Shown: positions 10,516 through 23,210, counted from the first letter of the stretch. The stretch: 64,000 bases of DNA from Emydura subglobosa (GCA_007922225.1 ML679989.1:19675570-19739569); one strand, 5' to 3'. Translations and numbers: made by a program. The notes: generated by a model from the letters alone, not told the origin.

Positions 10516-12604
10516 GGCGTGGGATGCACACACATCCCAGACTTGAGGTAACTGACATGTTTCTGTGAGAAGTTTTGGCTTCAGTGATGCAAAATAACCC
10601 GTTTCACTGAAAAATTCCCAGCCAGCCTCACTCATGATGCACCCACAGTAATGTGACTTGTACAATGTGCCATTCGGCCTGGTCTGAGGAGAAACCCTGG
10701 TGTGTTGCCAGAGATGTGGTCCAGCAAAGGACCTGGGCCCATACGGGGGAATGGGGCCTTGAGACACATGCCTCACAGCTCTTCTGAGGTTCTGCGGTGC
10801 CTTAGGCAGATGCAGCTTGACGTTGAACTGACTCCAGAACAAAGCGTGTCAGTTCAGTGCGACCCAACTTCCTGGGGAATGCAGCATGCTCCTGAATATC
10901 CCCGCAGCCTGGGAACATGGATTTCACTCAGATAATCGGGAGGGCAGGAGACATTCAGCCAGTCAGCAGCGGGACAGCTTCATCTTCCTCCTCTTCACCA
11001 CCTGGTGGGATGTCTCCGCTATGCCCCACTCACAACCCCTTGAAGAGCAGGACTGCAGAGCCCTGCACTGCCACAGGAGCCATTTGGCAGCAGGCTGGCC
11101 TCCCCTGCGGCTGGCGGCTTGTCCTCTCCTTCCAGTCCTGGTCAGGGGTCTCTGCTCTGTTATTCGAGCCTCCAGATTATCCGAATCTCTTCCTTGTCCC
11201 CCAGCATGAACTACATGCTGCAGAAGGTGTGCATCTCTTGTATCTCATGCTGGGGAATGCGGAAGGGACGTGGATAGCGCGGAGGTTCAGATAGTAAGGC
11301 TTGGACGAAGAGGAGTGTACTGGACTTCAGTTAGATTTTCTTGACAGAAAAATAAGAAAATTTAAATGTTGTGGAAATTGCTTTTTCCATCAAAAAATCA
11401 TTTGGGTGGAAAATTCCCACCCAGCTGTAGGCGTGGGGCTCCGGAAGGCACGTCGCTCCTGGAATTCCCACAAGGCCATGTCTTCCTGGAAGCTGAGCTG
11501 TTAAAGTATTGCCGTTCTTTGATAAGCTGCTAAAAGCCCAGTGTTGCCTTCTACTGCGAGTCACCTTAGGGCCTGATGCTCCAATGCATGCTTGCAAAAC
11601 GACTTGTGAGCATGTGCAGGGAAGGGGGCGCACACAAATATATGTGTTAATTCAATCCCCACCTTGCATTCGTGCACTGGGGTGGTTGCCGTGTGCACCA
11701 GGGGAATCCGCCCATTTCTACTCAGCCTGTTGAAAAGAGAGACAATGTTCAGGCAATAGCAGTATTTGTTTCACTCCAGTCATTCTGGCTTTCAGGAAGC
11801 ACCATTCAAAAATTTCTTTTTAAAATTCTACCTCCACCTAAATCGTGTCACATGTCTATGTGCCCCAACATGCACAACTGGTGGGAGGGCTCCAGAAGCT
11901 TCCCCTCTATACGTGTTTCTTGCAGGGGCCAGCCACATCCAGACTATTCGTGTAAAATACAGAAAGTTCAGTGTCTGCAGCAGCTGGTGCAATGTCTAAG
12001 CAATTTCTTTTTGCTTTGTTACCTGGGCTCTGATATGCTCAGCTTACATCCCAGCGGGAGCCCCAAACTCTCTTACTCTAAGATGCAGATGAGATATAAG
12101 ATCATAGCAATGGTAGTGGAAGGTCACTAATAAAGGACATTTGCTTCTGGGAAAATGGAAATGATGGAATGTTTCCTGTGATTAACCCTGTCCCAGCTGC
12201 TTCCCATACTGCTTTGCACGTTTCTGATTTCTACCTTGGCTCAGCCTGTGCGGGAATGGTGCCGGGAGCCCTCAGTCTAAACAAACAAACAAACGACAAC
12301 CCTGATACTAAAGAGAAAAGCAGCAATACAAGCAGGCTAGCGATGTCCCCTGCACAGCTCAGAAATCAGCCACTTGCGGTGCTCTGTGATATAGTGCCTA
12401 CAGCACTGCCACCCCAAAAGGTAAAAAACAACTAATCAGACCCCCCAGATCGGGGGTTTTTTAAAGCCAAAAGATTAACTCATATTTTTTGCATGTTTTC
12501 TGCCCTGCCTCTGCCTACCCCAGTGTTTGCTGCCAGCTCTCCCCAGGGATAGCGAGCCAAGTGATTTTGGTCTCGCTGCAGGAGCTCTCACTAGAGATTC
12601 CAGC
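10516..12604. other. No gene supported; several overlapping chance frames
   Basis: Several open frames of 75 to 152 codons overlap in different frames and on both strands between 10.5 and 12.4 kb. None shows a recognisable domain, consistent splice sites or a better rival over its neighbours, so I do not call a gene. Base composition is GC-moderate around 10.9-11.3 kb. Confidence 0.45.
11150..11205. mobile_element. Possible pogo/Tigger-type fragment
   Basis: CTGTTATTCGAGCCTCCAGA followed directly by TTATCCGAATCTC contains two ATTCGA/ATCCGAA motifs in the spacing typical of Tigger-like terminal repeats. Only this short piece is seen, with no opposite terminus or transposase. Confidence 0.3.
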
Positions 12605-12680
12605 CAAGATTGTGCCAGGTGCTGTACAAACGTAGCGAGAGACAGTCCCTGCCCCAGAGCTCACAGACTAGAGCATGCTG
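12605..12680 (+). repeat. Ancient interspersed repeat, copy 2
   Basis: TTGTGCCAGGTGCTGTACAA followed by AGAGACAGTCCCTGCCCCAG and then a CACAGACTAGA block. It aligns with the copy at 545-620 and is the best-preserved core of this old family in the window. Confidence 0.6.
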
Positions 12681-15394
12681 GGGCATTTGTGACATGAGAA
12701 CCAGAGCTGAGACTCAACAATCTCATCTCATGTAGGGGCCACCAAGCCCCAGAAGATGGGAGCAACGTTCAACTCCTGCTGAGCCAGATTCACACTGGGG
12801 ACTTACCGGAACTGGTTCTGTCACTCACTGGCAATGCCCTGGGGCATGCAGGCCCCAGGAGCGCTCGTGGGACCCGCGGAGAGTCAGACTGATTTCTGGA
12901 AAGAAACGTTTATTAAATCGAGTTCTGCCCTTTTTGGCCCTCACACAAGCAGGGTCCCCTCTCTAGACACAGGCTAAATCTTCCATGCTCCGCTGTCTGT
13001 CTCCCATGTGCGCTAAAGCCTGCCCCAGCCTGTTCTGAAGAGGAGAGTGCCCATTCGCCAAATTCAAATAATAAAATGTAACAGTAAAGCAAATATGATC
13101 ACAGCGTCCAGAATCCCATCTCTGTATAACGTCTGGTTGTATTAACTTGTTCCGGCACTTACACCAGGGACCTCAGTGACAAGATCCCTTAGCATGGACC
13201 TAGCAGCAGTCACAAACATCTTGATGTGGTCTAGCTGTTGCAAAGTGACACAGAACCACACTATGGGTTACAGAAGTACCCAACTTCTCCAGGGCCTTTT
13301 GCAAGGCTGTGCAACAGTGGATGAGGGCTGGATCTGTTACCTTAGAAACCTGGGTTCTTGTCCCAGCTTGTCTGAAGTGCCGCTATACAAGCTGTCTGCT
13401 ATGGGACCTGTGAAACTGCTCACTGCTCAAAGAGGCAGCCGGAGACCTTGACTCAGGAGGGCTGCGAAGTGCACAGAAATATCAGGGACAAACTGGGACT
13501 AGAACGCAGGGGGCTAAGCTGGCAGCATAGTGCACTTTGCCACGGACTACAGGGCGCTAGGTGGGAACCTTCAGACTCTGCATATGCTTTGCTTTTCCAG
13601 AACAGTGGGATCGCTGCAGCTTTCGGCGTCACTTGTGGTGAATGTACAAATGCGGGCAACCCAGCATCTCGGATCGCCAGCACTAGGCAGCAGCGTACAC
13701 CCTCAGAGACCTTTGGTAGCTATCAGACCGCAATGAACTTTGGTCACGGTGCTGAGTAACAAGGCCAATTTAAGTCTCTTCATCTGACCCTTCCCTGACC
13801 TGTCATCGGTGTAGATAATCAGTGCAGAGATGGGGTGTGGAGAATGAACAGTAAACCCTTCTCAGGGCAAACCTCACCCCAGACACAGCTTGAGACACAG
13901 CAGAACTGCTTCCGTTAGCCGGCCCTAGTTGCACGGGGCAGCTCTGCATGCCTTGGAGCGGTGCTGCGTAGCAGCTCTTTGCAGAGCATGGTGGTCTGTG
14001 AGCTACATGGATCTACTAGCTGAAAGCTATGCACAGGGGAACTTAAGTGGCTGTGACTGTGCCATCGGCGTGGGACCTCTGTCACGGACTGGGAAGCGGT
14101 TCAGGAAGCATTTTGCCTAATGGAAGGGAGGGAAGAGTCCACGCCTGCACTGCGAAAGTCACCCATGCAAAGCCTGTTGATTTGAGCTAAGTGCAGGTGC
14201 CAAGGAAATCCCCTGCTTAGTGTCGTAGCTTGATACCCTTGTACCCATGGATCTGGGGTGCGGGTAGCAGATCTACAGTGTCCCTCCCAGCTTCAGAGTT
14301 ACAGAGCAGCAACAGCTACTCCAGAGTTGAGGTTCCAGCAGAGTTTCTGTTAGAGGCGATTTGTCTGAGTGCTGTGAAATCCGTGTGCCCAGTCCACACA
14401 ACCTTATCGCCTTTGATCCCCATCCGAAGGGGTCGCTCTGGGAGGTCACAGCACCTTATCCTCTCTCAGCCTTCTTGTGACGTGTATGGTCTGCAGCCCA
14501 GCAGCAGGCGCTCTCCAACCAATGCTGTCGGCAGCACATCATCGGCTGTTTGAATTGAAAGGTTGAATTGAAGTCGTGGGGGTGGCATAGAGAAATTGGC
14601 AGGTTTGTTTAATGGCGGCAGTTTCATGTGCCATGTGCTGGGTGAGAGGGCTCCATGTTTCCAAAACGAAACTGGCTCTTTATTAAGAGAACTATTTATA
14701 GAGGCGCTACACCCGCAGCTCGCATTCCAGCCATGCGTACACAGACTGACTTCTGGTGCCTCCTCCAAACGGTTTCCTCCTGCAAGCTGTGCTACTCCCT
14801 CCAAGTTCCATGCAGGTTGTTACAAGAGGTAAGGGTCTGTTATATTACCAGTTCCTATTGCCTTTCCCGTCAGGACAGAGTTAAGATGGAGTGGCTGTGT
14901 TGTGTGGGAAGGGTCACCTGCTTTTCCAATGTCTGTGGTTTGTTTTTTGTGGTAGCACTACCTTATCTCCCCATTTCCTGGTGTCCACATATGTCTGGTT
15001 TGTAATTGGTTATAAGCTAATGATATATGTAGGGGATGGGAGGTCAGAGTGATCACGTGGGAAGATCTCACCTGAGCATTCCCTGGTTTTCTAAAGTCCA
15101 GTTTGGGAAAGGCAGAGGTGGTAGCTGTGTAGTAGCAACCTTAACTCCACCAGAATGAAACTTTTGTGTGAGCTGAGTGCATAATCCCAAAGTCCCTCCT
15201 GACATAACCTGTGTGAAATCCCTGCTTAGTGTCCCTGCTTTCCCTCTGCTCCATGAGGGCCACTTTCTTAGCTGGTGTAAATGACGCTGACAGAGCTTGA
15301 CCAATTGTCAGCAACAGAGCATTTGTCCCCGCAGCTCCTGCCTCCTGAGCAAGCCCGTTATGATCCAGACTTTTGTTTTGTACTGCAGAGAAAG
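12681..15394. other. No gene supported
   Basis: Several open frames of 60-116 codons overlap on both strands without recognisable domains. TTTATT-containing stretches near 12905 and 14680 could be polyadenylation signals of minus-strand LTRs, but no LTR termini were found. I cannot assign the region. Confidence 0.45.
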
Positions 15395-15620
15395 GAAGGA
15401 TTGTCTAGTGGTTAGGGCCCTTGCATAGGACTGAGGTTCTATTCGCCCCTGTGTCACAAAATCCTTGGGTGCATCATTTAGCCACTGGGTGACTCAGTTC
15501 CCCCTCTGTGCAATGGGGATAATAGGTCTGCCTTAACTTTCTGGAGTATTATGAGGATAAATAGATTTAAGATTATGAAGTGCTTTGAGATATACTGCAA
15601 GTGGGTAAGGTAGAGAGCCA
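15395..15620 (+). mobile_element. tRNA-derived SINE with MIR-like body
   Basis: The head contains TTGTCTAGTGGTTAGGGCCC as A box and GAGGTTCTATTCGCCCC as B-box relic. The body has CACTGGGTGACTCAGTTCCC, CTGTGCAATGGGGATAATAG, and a 3' end AAGTGCTTTGAGATATACTG. This is the full MIR-like order, and the copy is better preserved than the one at 7.96 kb. Confidence 0.8.
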
Positions 15621-18096
15621 ATTATCGTTGCAGAGAGGGCCAGACGGGCAGCCGGACGAATTCATGGAGGAATGTAAGAAGCCAGCTTGCCTTGCAGACA
15701 GGCATGCTTGGATGGAAACTGATTTTCCCCAAAGATCCTCAGTCTCCAAGCAGTTGTTCCACACCCACTCTGCATGGCCATTACAAACCATAAGCCGTGT
15801 GGTGGCAAGTCAGGCAAATAACACGCAGTGACTTTCTCCTCTCTGGGGTTGTTCTTTGCGGGAGGGGGGATGAGACCCTCAGTTGCTGCAGGAATGACGT
15901 ACTTCACTTTAACTGTTCTGAAATTTCAAAGCCGTCAGTCGGTTCAGGCTGTCGCTGGAATGACCTCTCCTGGGCGGTAAGTGCAGTCCCGCCATTCTAT
16001 CTGCATTTCATTGCTGATCGCTTGGCTATCCAGATGTGCCTCTGGATGTTTAGTGCTGGATTCTCTTTTTGGACTTCATTATCAGCATGGATAGGAAAAC
16101 CTCCCTCTGCGTGGGTTGGGGGGAACTCTGTTATGGGTTGATACATTACATCTGGTTCTGCTGAGGTGATTAGTGCTAATATGTTATTTTAGAAAATAGT
16201 AGCTATTAGCTTTTACTATGGAAAACTTGCATTCATGGGATTCTATTTTTACCACTTCATTTTACCACTATTTCTACCACCAGTTTATTCACAAGCCAAG
16301 AAAAAAATGTGGTTTCTTGAGCTCTAGCTTCTTCAATGCCAGCACTCTGAGAGTTCATCTTAATTCCAGTAGTCTCTGAATATGGAGTTACTTCTGCCCC
16401 ATTTCAAAAGTGCGCTGTCTGCAAAGCATTGTATGCAACAGAGTTGGGTTCATAGCAAAAGAAATTGGCTGGTAAATGCTTTTATTTTTGTGAAACTCGT
16501 AAGTTTGCCTGTGTTTTATTTGTGGATTTGCACTATTTGCTGCTAATTAGCATGTCAGCAACTGCTGGGTTTTTGTGAAAATAATCATAAATTCAAAAAG
16601 TTTCCCAGACTTGTGCTATGAGTGATTAAGAAAGTTCATTATTCACTGTTATTCTCTTATTTGAAAATAGTTCAGCCATCCAATCACGGAGCACAAATAT
16701 GACCATGTCAAAAGCCCAGTTTACCAGTCAGAGCAGAGTTCACAAACACCCCATGGACTGAAAATTATCCACATGAATTAGTGAATATTTGTAAATAATG
16801 TACACTTTTGGTGAGAATCAGGATTAGTTTGGAAGTTGTTTGCTAAACAAAGCAGAGATTAAAGTTGAAATGAATATTAATTGCAACTAATAATTTGACC
16901 AGCTTCAATTTGCAACCAAGTTTTCAATGTTATCAGTTTAATATCAGCACTATCACATTTCTTCCTTCTTGGTGTGTTCAATGGTTGTGAGTTTCAGACT
17001 GAATGTAGAATGAAAATCTCTATGTCATCATGACATTCCGTTCACTGTTTGTTTCACACATGGCAGTGGGGCAGATACTCAGCTCCACTGAATGAAGTCA
17101 TGACAATTTACGCTGGCTGAGGACCTTCTCCAGTTTATTTTGTGGTCAGGGACTTCTGGATTCAGGGACGTCAAGGAAGGGAGTTCATTCACCACCAATA
17201 AAATGTGGCTTCTGAATTCGTGCCATAAACAACTGCTGATAGACAATTTTTCATTTTTGCAAGGCTAAAATAATTTCATTTGCCAGAGGGGCAGAACAGG
17301 ACAGAAGAGACAGGAGAGAAATACAGTGTATGAAAGTGCAACGTGGTGACAACAGCAGAGGAAATGCTGCGAACAATCATTTTTAACTCCAATCAGTATT
17401 GGTGACAGTTTCCTTGGCAGTCTGAAGATAGTGCATTAGGTTCACTTTGCTATGAAATATGAGAGCCTAATGTCCCAAACGACTGCTTCAGTCAAATTGT
17501 CTCAGAGGAAAAATGAGAAAGAGGGCAGCAAAATGGAAGGGAGAAATGTTGTGGCCAGGTGTGACAATTAAATAGCAAAGATAGGGCCGCACGCCAGTGC
17601 TACAGAGCAGCCACATATCATCATTGGAATGGCCCAACGCCATCAGCACGCGCTGATGAACTGTCATAGTTACCAAAAGAGAACACCAATGAAGCAAGTA
17701 AAATTCACTAAGTGGCAGTGCTCAGTAGCCCGGCTATATGCGCCTCCTTTTGTGTCTTTTCAGCTCTACCGTTGATGATGGGAGAACAGTCTCCAGATTA
17801 AAGGCAACCATTTCACAGAAATAAAAGGACTTTGATAGTCTTTGGTCCCAACAGTAAGTCCCTCCTGACTCTTGCACGCTTCCCTGGAGCTCTGCGTGGG
17901 ATGAGAGCCTATCCCAGACTCCCTGTGGAGATGAAGAATTTTATTCCAGTCCTCAGAAAGGAGAATCCTGCCCCGAAGCCTCCGACATGGCACAAGCCAT
18001 CTCTTTGGGAGAGATGGTTTCCTTGGCAATGAAAGTGCAGCATCTCTTTCACTCCTGCCATGCAGGCTGCTGGCACAGAAGGAGTTTATGTGGAGA
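15621..18096. other. AT-rich, apparently single-copy DNA
   Basis: No gene or repeat is recognised. The stretch at about 16180-17040 is notably AT-rich, with many TAAT and ATTA core motifs and few stop-free frames, a texture often seen in conserved non-coding elements. This is suggestive only. Open frames of up to 118 codons at 17.5-18.1 kb lack recognisable domains. Confidence 0.4.
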
Positions 18097-18409
18097 AAAG
18101 TGTGATATTCCTCAGGGTGCAATCTGAACTGCTGGACGGTCGTGTCCCCTTAGCTTTGCAGCCTGTAAAATCACGCAGTCACCCATGAATTCCATACAGG
18201 GTGATACCCACATATCCTCAGTCCCAGCCTTGATACCCCAAAATGGGCATCTGGTAGTGCTCAGTAACCCCCTGGACAGCACAAACTCATAGACAGTTCC
18301 TCTTTCCAGCACTGGGCAATGATTATGCACCAGACTTGCTGACCTATGTAGAGATTCCCAAATAATTCAATCGGAATACACACTGGTTTAGTTAAAACAA
18401 TAAAACAAG

Positions 18410-18415
18410 TTTATT
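18410..18415 (-). terminator. LTR polyadenylation signal AATAAA
   Basis: AATAAA on the minus strand (TTTATT in the plus direction) within the solo LTR, downstream of the TATA box in LTR orientation. It would mark the end of R. Confidence 0.6.
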
Positions 18416-18680
18416 AAGTAGATAAAGATAGATTTTAAGTGATTACAAGAGATAAGGCATAAAAGTTACACAAGAAATTAAAAGAAAAAAAACGAAAGCT
18501 AATACCTAAATGAACTTAAAAGCAAAATGTCTCTTTTACCATAAGCTCTAACAGTTCACAGGCTGGATTCCTTTCCAGCCAAGGACCACCCACCCCCAGT
18601 TCATGTTCTTTAGGTATTTGTTGGTGTCATGAGCAGAGAGATGGGAGAAGAGAGGGGTCCTGTGGAGGTCACTTGCTCTT

Positions 18681-18689
18681 ATTTTTATA
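18681..18689 (-). promoter_or_regulatory. LTR TATA box
   Basis: TATAAAAAT on the minus strand, within the U3 part of the solo LTR and upstream of its polyadenylation signal. Assigned by position and sequence. Confidence 0.55.
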
Positions 18690-19126
18690 CCCTTTTCCTC
18701 TCTTTGGGAATTACCCCCCTTTCACACCATGGTACAGACGAACAGTCTCCTGTATAGATGAGATTCAAACAGTACCAGGGAGGAAATGTACATTTCTTGT
18801 TTACAGCTCTCTGTTGCTGAAGAGTGGCTGCTTACTTAAGTGATAACCCACTTGACTTTGTTGAAACCTGTCTTGGATTTCTTGTGTATCTTTGTCTCTG
18901 AAAACTGATTGATGGGTGTTACTCGGACTGACATCATATTTCAGTAACAATTGTATCGCAAAATCTCAATTTTATATGCAGTATTGTTATACACATTTCA
19001 ACAGGCTAATAGTATTCAGCAGATTATGAGTTTTCCAATGATAGCTCACAAGGCATACTTTGCACAAAATATATCATAACCATTTAAAAGTGGTGAACAT
19101 GGGGTACTGGGTGTCACAAAAGATAA

Positions 19127-19884
19127 GTGACACTGGCTAAAATAAAGACAAAGCATGGGACTGAAAAACATGAAACTCCATCCAAGTCAAATCAAACCAC
19201 CACAGAAACCCAAGGGTCAGTGCCAAGCCAGTGCCAGAACTACGGCCAGCAGGATCAAGTCATGGCTAAATCTCCACACAGCCAGCCTGAGATTGCCTCC
19301 AGGAATCTCAGGCTGAGTATCATCCTCCAGGTGCTAACCTGGAGTGATCAGAATGTATTCAGGTGAAGTGCTGCCATTCGGGAAGAAAATCCAACACTTC
19401 CAACCTGCATTTGGGGCATGGGGCTTCAGTGCACCCCACTGCCCCTCCCACTGCTGCTACTCCAGTTCTGGGGTCTCTGCACATGGGGTGAAACTCCCTC
19501 CATGCAGAGGGCCAGCACAGTTCCTATGCTATAAGTGCCACTGGCCTCTACACAGAAGTGAGTTTCAGTCCAGAAGGGCAGTGTACTGGCGCTGGTGGAT
19601 CCATGTAAATACAGATATGAGCCCTTTTTTGTCCCACCCCATCATTGGCATTGACCCCCTCTTCCACTTCATGCAATCTGTGCAGCAAGCCCTGCTTAGC
19701 TGCTGAGCCAGCAGCTGCCTCCCTTGTGCATTCCAGTGTTGCAGCCCCCGAACACCTATCCCCTCACACTAGCAGGCAGGGACGCGTTTCCTGCACACCT
19801 GAACCTATCTGCCCTTTTCCTGCAGCTGGGGAGAACCTGGCACATTCCCCTTTCCACGAGGAAGAGCTAGTGGCAGCAGGAGAG
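19127..19884. other. No gene recognised
   Basis: Overlapping plus-strand open frames of 79-120 codons carry no known domain. No repeat is recognised between the two LTRs. Confidence 0.45.
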
Positions 19885-20292
19885 CTCAGGTGACAGTGTG
19901 TTTTGAATGAAATGATTGGGAAATCTCAGCTCAGTTTACAAAGGCTTGTGTGTGTTCTTTCCGCATCAAGGGAGGGGCGGACTGGGTAATAAACTTACAC
20001 TGGTCAGGCTTCTGACCAGGGCAAGATGGTACAGTTCTGGTGTCCAAGGCTGGGGAGCTGGGGAGAATTGGCTGGGGCCTTTTTCTGTGTGATTCGTGAG
20101 CGTCTCAGGGATCATTCATGCAATCTAGTTGGGTGTGAGGCTCCACATGTTGTTGTGTTAGGTGATAACAGCATCTGGAGGGATTTGCTGCTTGTCACTA
20201 GCAAAGCATTTTGAGTGACAGCCCAGGCTGCAGAGTTAATGGGGCACGGCAGTACCCCAGTTCCAGGTTGCACCCCAGGGGTCCTATCACAC
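19885..20292 (+). mobile_element. Probable LTR, plus strand, 5' end uncertain
   Basis: The 3' end reads CCAGTTCCAGGTTGCACCCC and then GGTCCTATCACA, ending in CA at about 20292. An AATAAA signal lies at 19988-19993, about 300 bp before the end. The body (ACTGGTCAGGCTTCTGACCA, GGTGTGAGGCTCCACATG, GGATTTGCTGCTTG) matches an LTR I recall from turtle genomes. No clear 5' TG terminus or target duplication is found, so the left end is approximate and may be truncated. No coding sequence is attached. Confidence 0.6.
19988..19993 (+). terminator. LTR polyadenylation signal AATAAA
   Basis: AATAAA followed by an ACACTGG-rich stretch within the probable plus-strand LTR, about 300 bp upstream of its 3' end. 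Confidence 0.45.
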
Positions 20293-20294
20293 AC

Positions 20295-21060
20295 CCCCAT
20301 AGCACTTGTGTGTCATATTAGATCACAATCTTATGACAATCAGGACAACATTAATAAAAGGGAAAATTATGCATGAGATATTTTGTTTGAAAACACTTGC
20401 AAAATTCATTTAATACATTATTCAAATTTAAAGTGGGAGAGTAGCGGAGGGAATTAATTGGATAATGAAATATTGCAAAATTAACGATTTTATTAATAAT
20501 ATTCTAAGCAAATTATTCCACTGTTGGACAGCAAAAAGAGGAAATAAAGATCTATGCATTTATTCATGAATAAAAGCTTGGAGTCAATATGATGTATTGT
20601 TGACTCTCCTGATTTTATCATGAGTCACATGATGTTTGGGTTTTTTTTCAAAGCCCCAGCACTTGGACTCAAGAAATTGCATGAGACTCTCCGTTCCCAT
20701 TTTTAAAAAAAGTAAGTTTGTAGCCCTCATAATTGTAGAGAAAAATCTAAGAAACCCCAAGAACTAAGTGTACTTTAAAGGCTTAGAACGCAAAATGTAT
20801 TTTTGTAAAGCTCATTATGTTTTTAATCCAGTCACACGATTTGTGAAAACCTGGGGTTGTCAATACTGCATATTAGTTGTCACTCATCAGCATTCACATG
20901 ACTGCCACGTCTCAGTGAAGATGTTCCTGGATCCTGGAAGTTTCATGAACTTTCTCATGAATGGTTCATTCCAAAATTCAGACATGAAATTCCATGTTAA
21001 GGGGTGAGGGCTTGTTTTTTCCACTATTCTTTATTCTCCGGTTTAAAAAGCTAAGTCATT
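20295..21060. other. AT-rich, apparently single-copy DNA
   Basis: No gene or repeat is recognised. Around 20440-20520 the DNA is very AT-rich with TTAATTGGATAATGAAATAT and AATTAACGATTTTATTAAT, dense in homeodomain-type TAAT cores. This could be a conserved non-coding element, but that cannot be shown from one genome. Confidence 0.4.
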
Positions 21061-22109
21061 CAGATTTGGATTCAGCAAAGTTCATGGTTAAGTCCCATTG
21101 ACTTCAGTGCTTAAGTGCTTTGCTGCAGCAGTGCCTTAATCAGGCAGCAGGAACAACCCTGTGGGATGGAGGAGATGATTACATAGAGTGCACAGTGTAT
21201 AACCCAACCTCCCTATCCACCACCAGTTTGAACCTTCTTTGCCCAGTCTATCTGGCAAATCCAAATAATGGCTGCATTGGAAGAAAGGCAGGATCTGTTC
21301 CCAAGTGGTTCACTGATCAGAAAAGAACCCACAATCATAATGAATGTTTTCTATCATGAACCACTGGATCATCTCTGCTACCTACTCTTCAATGATGTTG
21401 TTAGCATATGTGAGTGACGGTGGCTTTCCCACTCAGACAGCTTCTCTAAGATGTTTGGAAACACCTCTTTCCATCACTCCGAGAGGAAGAAACACCTACC
21501 ACCGTCTGACATGTTTGAAGCTGGTGAGGGTGATATTGAGTTTTGCCCTGAGATCATTTAGCTTGTGTCTGGCTCATCTTGGAACAGGATATTTCAGGCC
21601 ACATGATGATCAACATGCCTTTTGCCTGAAAGGTTAAACATGGGTGCAATCCTGGCTGAAGTGAAGCCTGTGGCAAAACTCCCCATTGACTTTAATGGGG
21701 CCGGACTTTCACCCTGTCTTCCAACAAGCTGAGCTGAGCACAGTTGGATGCAGCCCAGGATCTGAAAAGTTAACTGATATTTCCCTGTTAATAGGATCAC
21801 CAAAGCTAACATCTTTAGCTACTAAAATCAAGATATGAAGGATAATAGATCAGCCATGCCCCACCACACGCCAGTCCGGGGGTCAGCGTTAAGGTTATTG
21901 TGCTGAAATGATCATGTCTTTATACTTGATAAGAATCGTGTGTTAAGATTTATAGTGTCCTTATGTTCCTTTCCTGGATGTTAAGTATTAGGGAGGTGTA
22001 AATGACCCAATAGGTTAAGTCCATTGTTGTCACATAGCCATCTTAGCTGTCTTTTCAAGTTAAAGTTATTAAAGGTTTCAAACCTTGTCTGGGGTTTTTG
22101 GATTTGGGA
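21061..22109. other. Non-coding DNA with MITE-like relics
   Basis: Two short stretches look like decayed small TIR repeats of a kind common in turtles: 21065-21130 (GTCCCATTGACTTCAGTGC, TTAAGTGCTTTGCTGCAGC) and 21650-21735 (CAATCCTGGCTGAAGTG, CCCATTGACTTTAATGGGG). No gene is recognised. Confidence 0.4.
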
Positions 22110-23210
22110 TATGCTCCATTGTCTGCCGTGGGGATCTGTACTGGGACCTGTGCTGTTCAACATATTCACAAACGATCTGGAAAAGGGGGTAAACAGTGAG
22201 GTGGCAAAATCTGCAGATGATACAACATTACTCAAGATAGGTAAGTCCAAAGCTGACTGTGAAGAGTTACAAAAGGATCTCACCAAACTGGGTAACTGGG
22301 CAACAAAATGGCAGGTGAAATTCAATGTTGATAAATGCAGAGTAATGCCCATTGGAAAACAATAATCCCAACTATACATATACCATGAGCTGTTACCACT
22401 CAAAGGAGGAGATCTCGGTGTCATCATGGGTAGTTCTCTGAAAACATCTGCTCAATGTGCAATGGCAGTCAAAAAAATTAGCAGAGTATTAGGAACCTTC
22501 TGGAAAGGGATAGAGAATAAGACAGAAAATATCATACTGCCAAGATATATATGTATGTATGTGTATATTCATGGTACTTCCAAATCCTGAATACTACGTG
22601 CAGTTCTGGTTGCCGCATCTCATAAAAGATATATTAGAATTGGAAAAGATACAGAGAAGGGCAATAACAATTATTAAGAATGTGGAACATCTTCCATATG
22701 AGAAGAGATTAAAAAGACTGGGACTTTTCAGCTTGGAAAAGAGATGACTAAGGGGAGATATGATAGAGGTCTATAAAATCATGACCGGTGTGGAGAAAGT
22801 GAATCAGGAAGTGCTATTTACTCCTTCTCATAACACAAGAAGCAGAGGTCATCACATGAAACGAATAGGCAGCAGGTTTCAAACACACAAAAGGAAGTAC
22901 TTCTTCACACAATGCACAACCAGCCTGTGGAACATGTTGCCTGGGCATGTTGCGAAGGCCAAAAGTATAAGTGGGTTCAAAAAGTTCGTGAAGGATAAGT
23001 CCAGCAATGGCTATTAGCCCAGAGGGTCAGGGATGCAACCCCGTCCTCCGGCTGTCCTGAGCCTCTGACGGCCAGAGCTGGAAGTGGACGACAGGGGATG
23101 GATCACTCGATGATGCCTGTTCTGTTCATTCCCTCTGCAGCACCTGGCACTGGCCCTGTCGGAAGACAGGATCCTGGGCTAGATGGGCCCGTGGTCTGAC
23201 CCAGAATGTT
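22110..23210 (+). mobile_element. 5'-truncated CR1 LINE, RT C-terminal half plus 3' end
   Basis: Starts at about the [19 protein letters not shown] block of the reverse transcriptase, continues through SADDTTLLKIGKSKADCEE, an altered form of the catalytic FADDT box with Ser in place of Phe, and on to the C-terminal [20 protein letters not shown] block near 22920-22990. The 3' end (CACCTGGCACTGGCCCTGTC, GGAAGACAGGATCCTGGGC) matches other CR1 tails in the window. Open stretches of 113, 62 and 85 codons are separated by frameshifts, so the copy is inactive but less decayed than that at 2.3-4.3 kb. Confidence 0.9.

Larger units (their letters stand above)
18101..19118 (-). mobile_element. Solo LTR of an endogenous retrovirus, 1018 bp
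   Basis: On the minus strand this begins TGTGACACCC (plus-strand end at 19118) and ends GAATATCACA (plus-strand start at 18101), so the termini are the canonical TG...CA with inverted TGTGA. It is flanked by a perfect 4-bp target duplication, AAAG at 18097-18100 and 19119-19122. Inside, on the minus strand, a TATAAAAAT box (18681-18689) lies about 270 bp before an AATAAA signal (18410-18415), the expected U3-R-U5 order. There are no internal viral genes, so two LTRs probably recombined. A 4-bp duplication fits an ERV1-like (gammaretrovirus-related) integrase. The sequence also resembles an LTR I associate with turtles. Confidence 0.85.

Noticed and set aside
11672..12130. 152-codon plus-strand open frame
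   Set aside because: No domain, and overlapped by another frame; no evidence of constraint.
18101..19118. Plus-strand interpretation of the solo LTR
   Set aside because: TATA and AATAAA are in the right order only on the minus strand.
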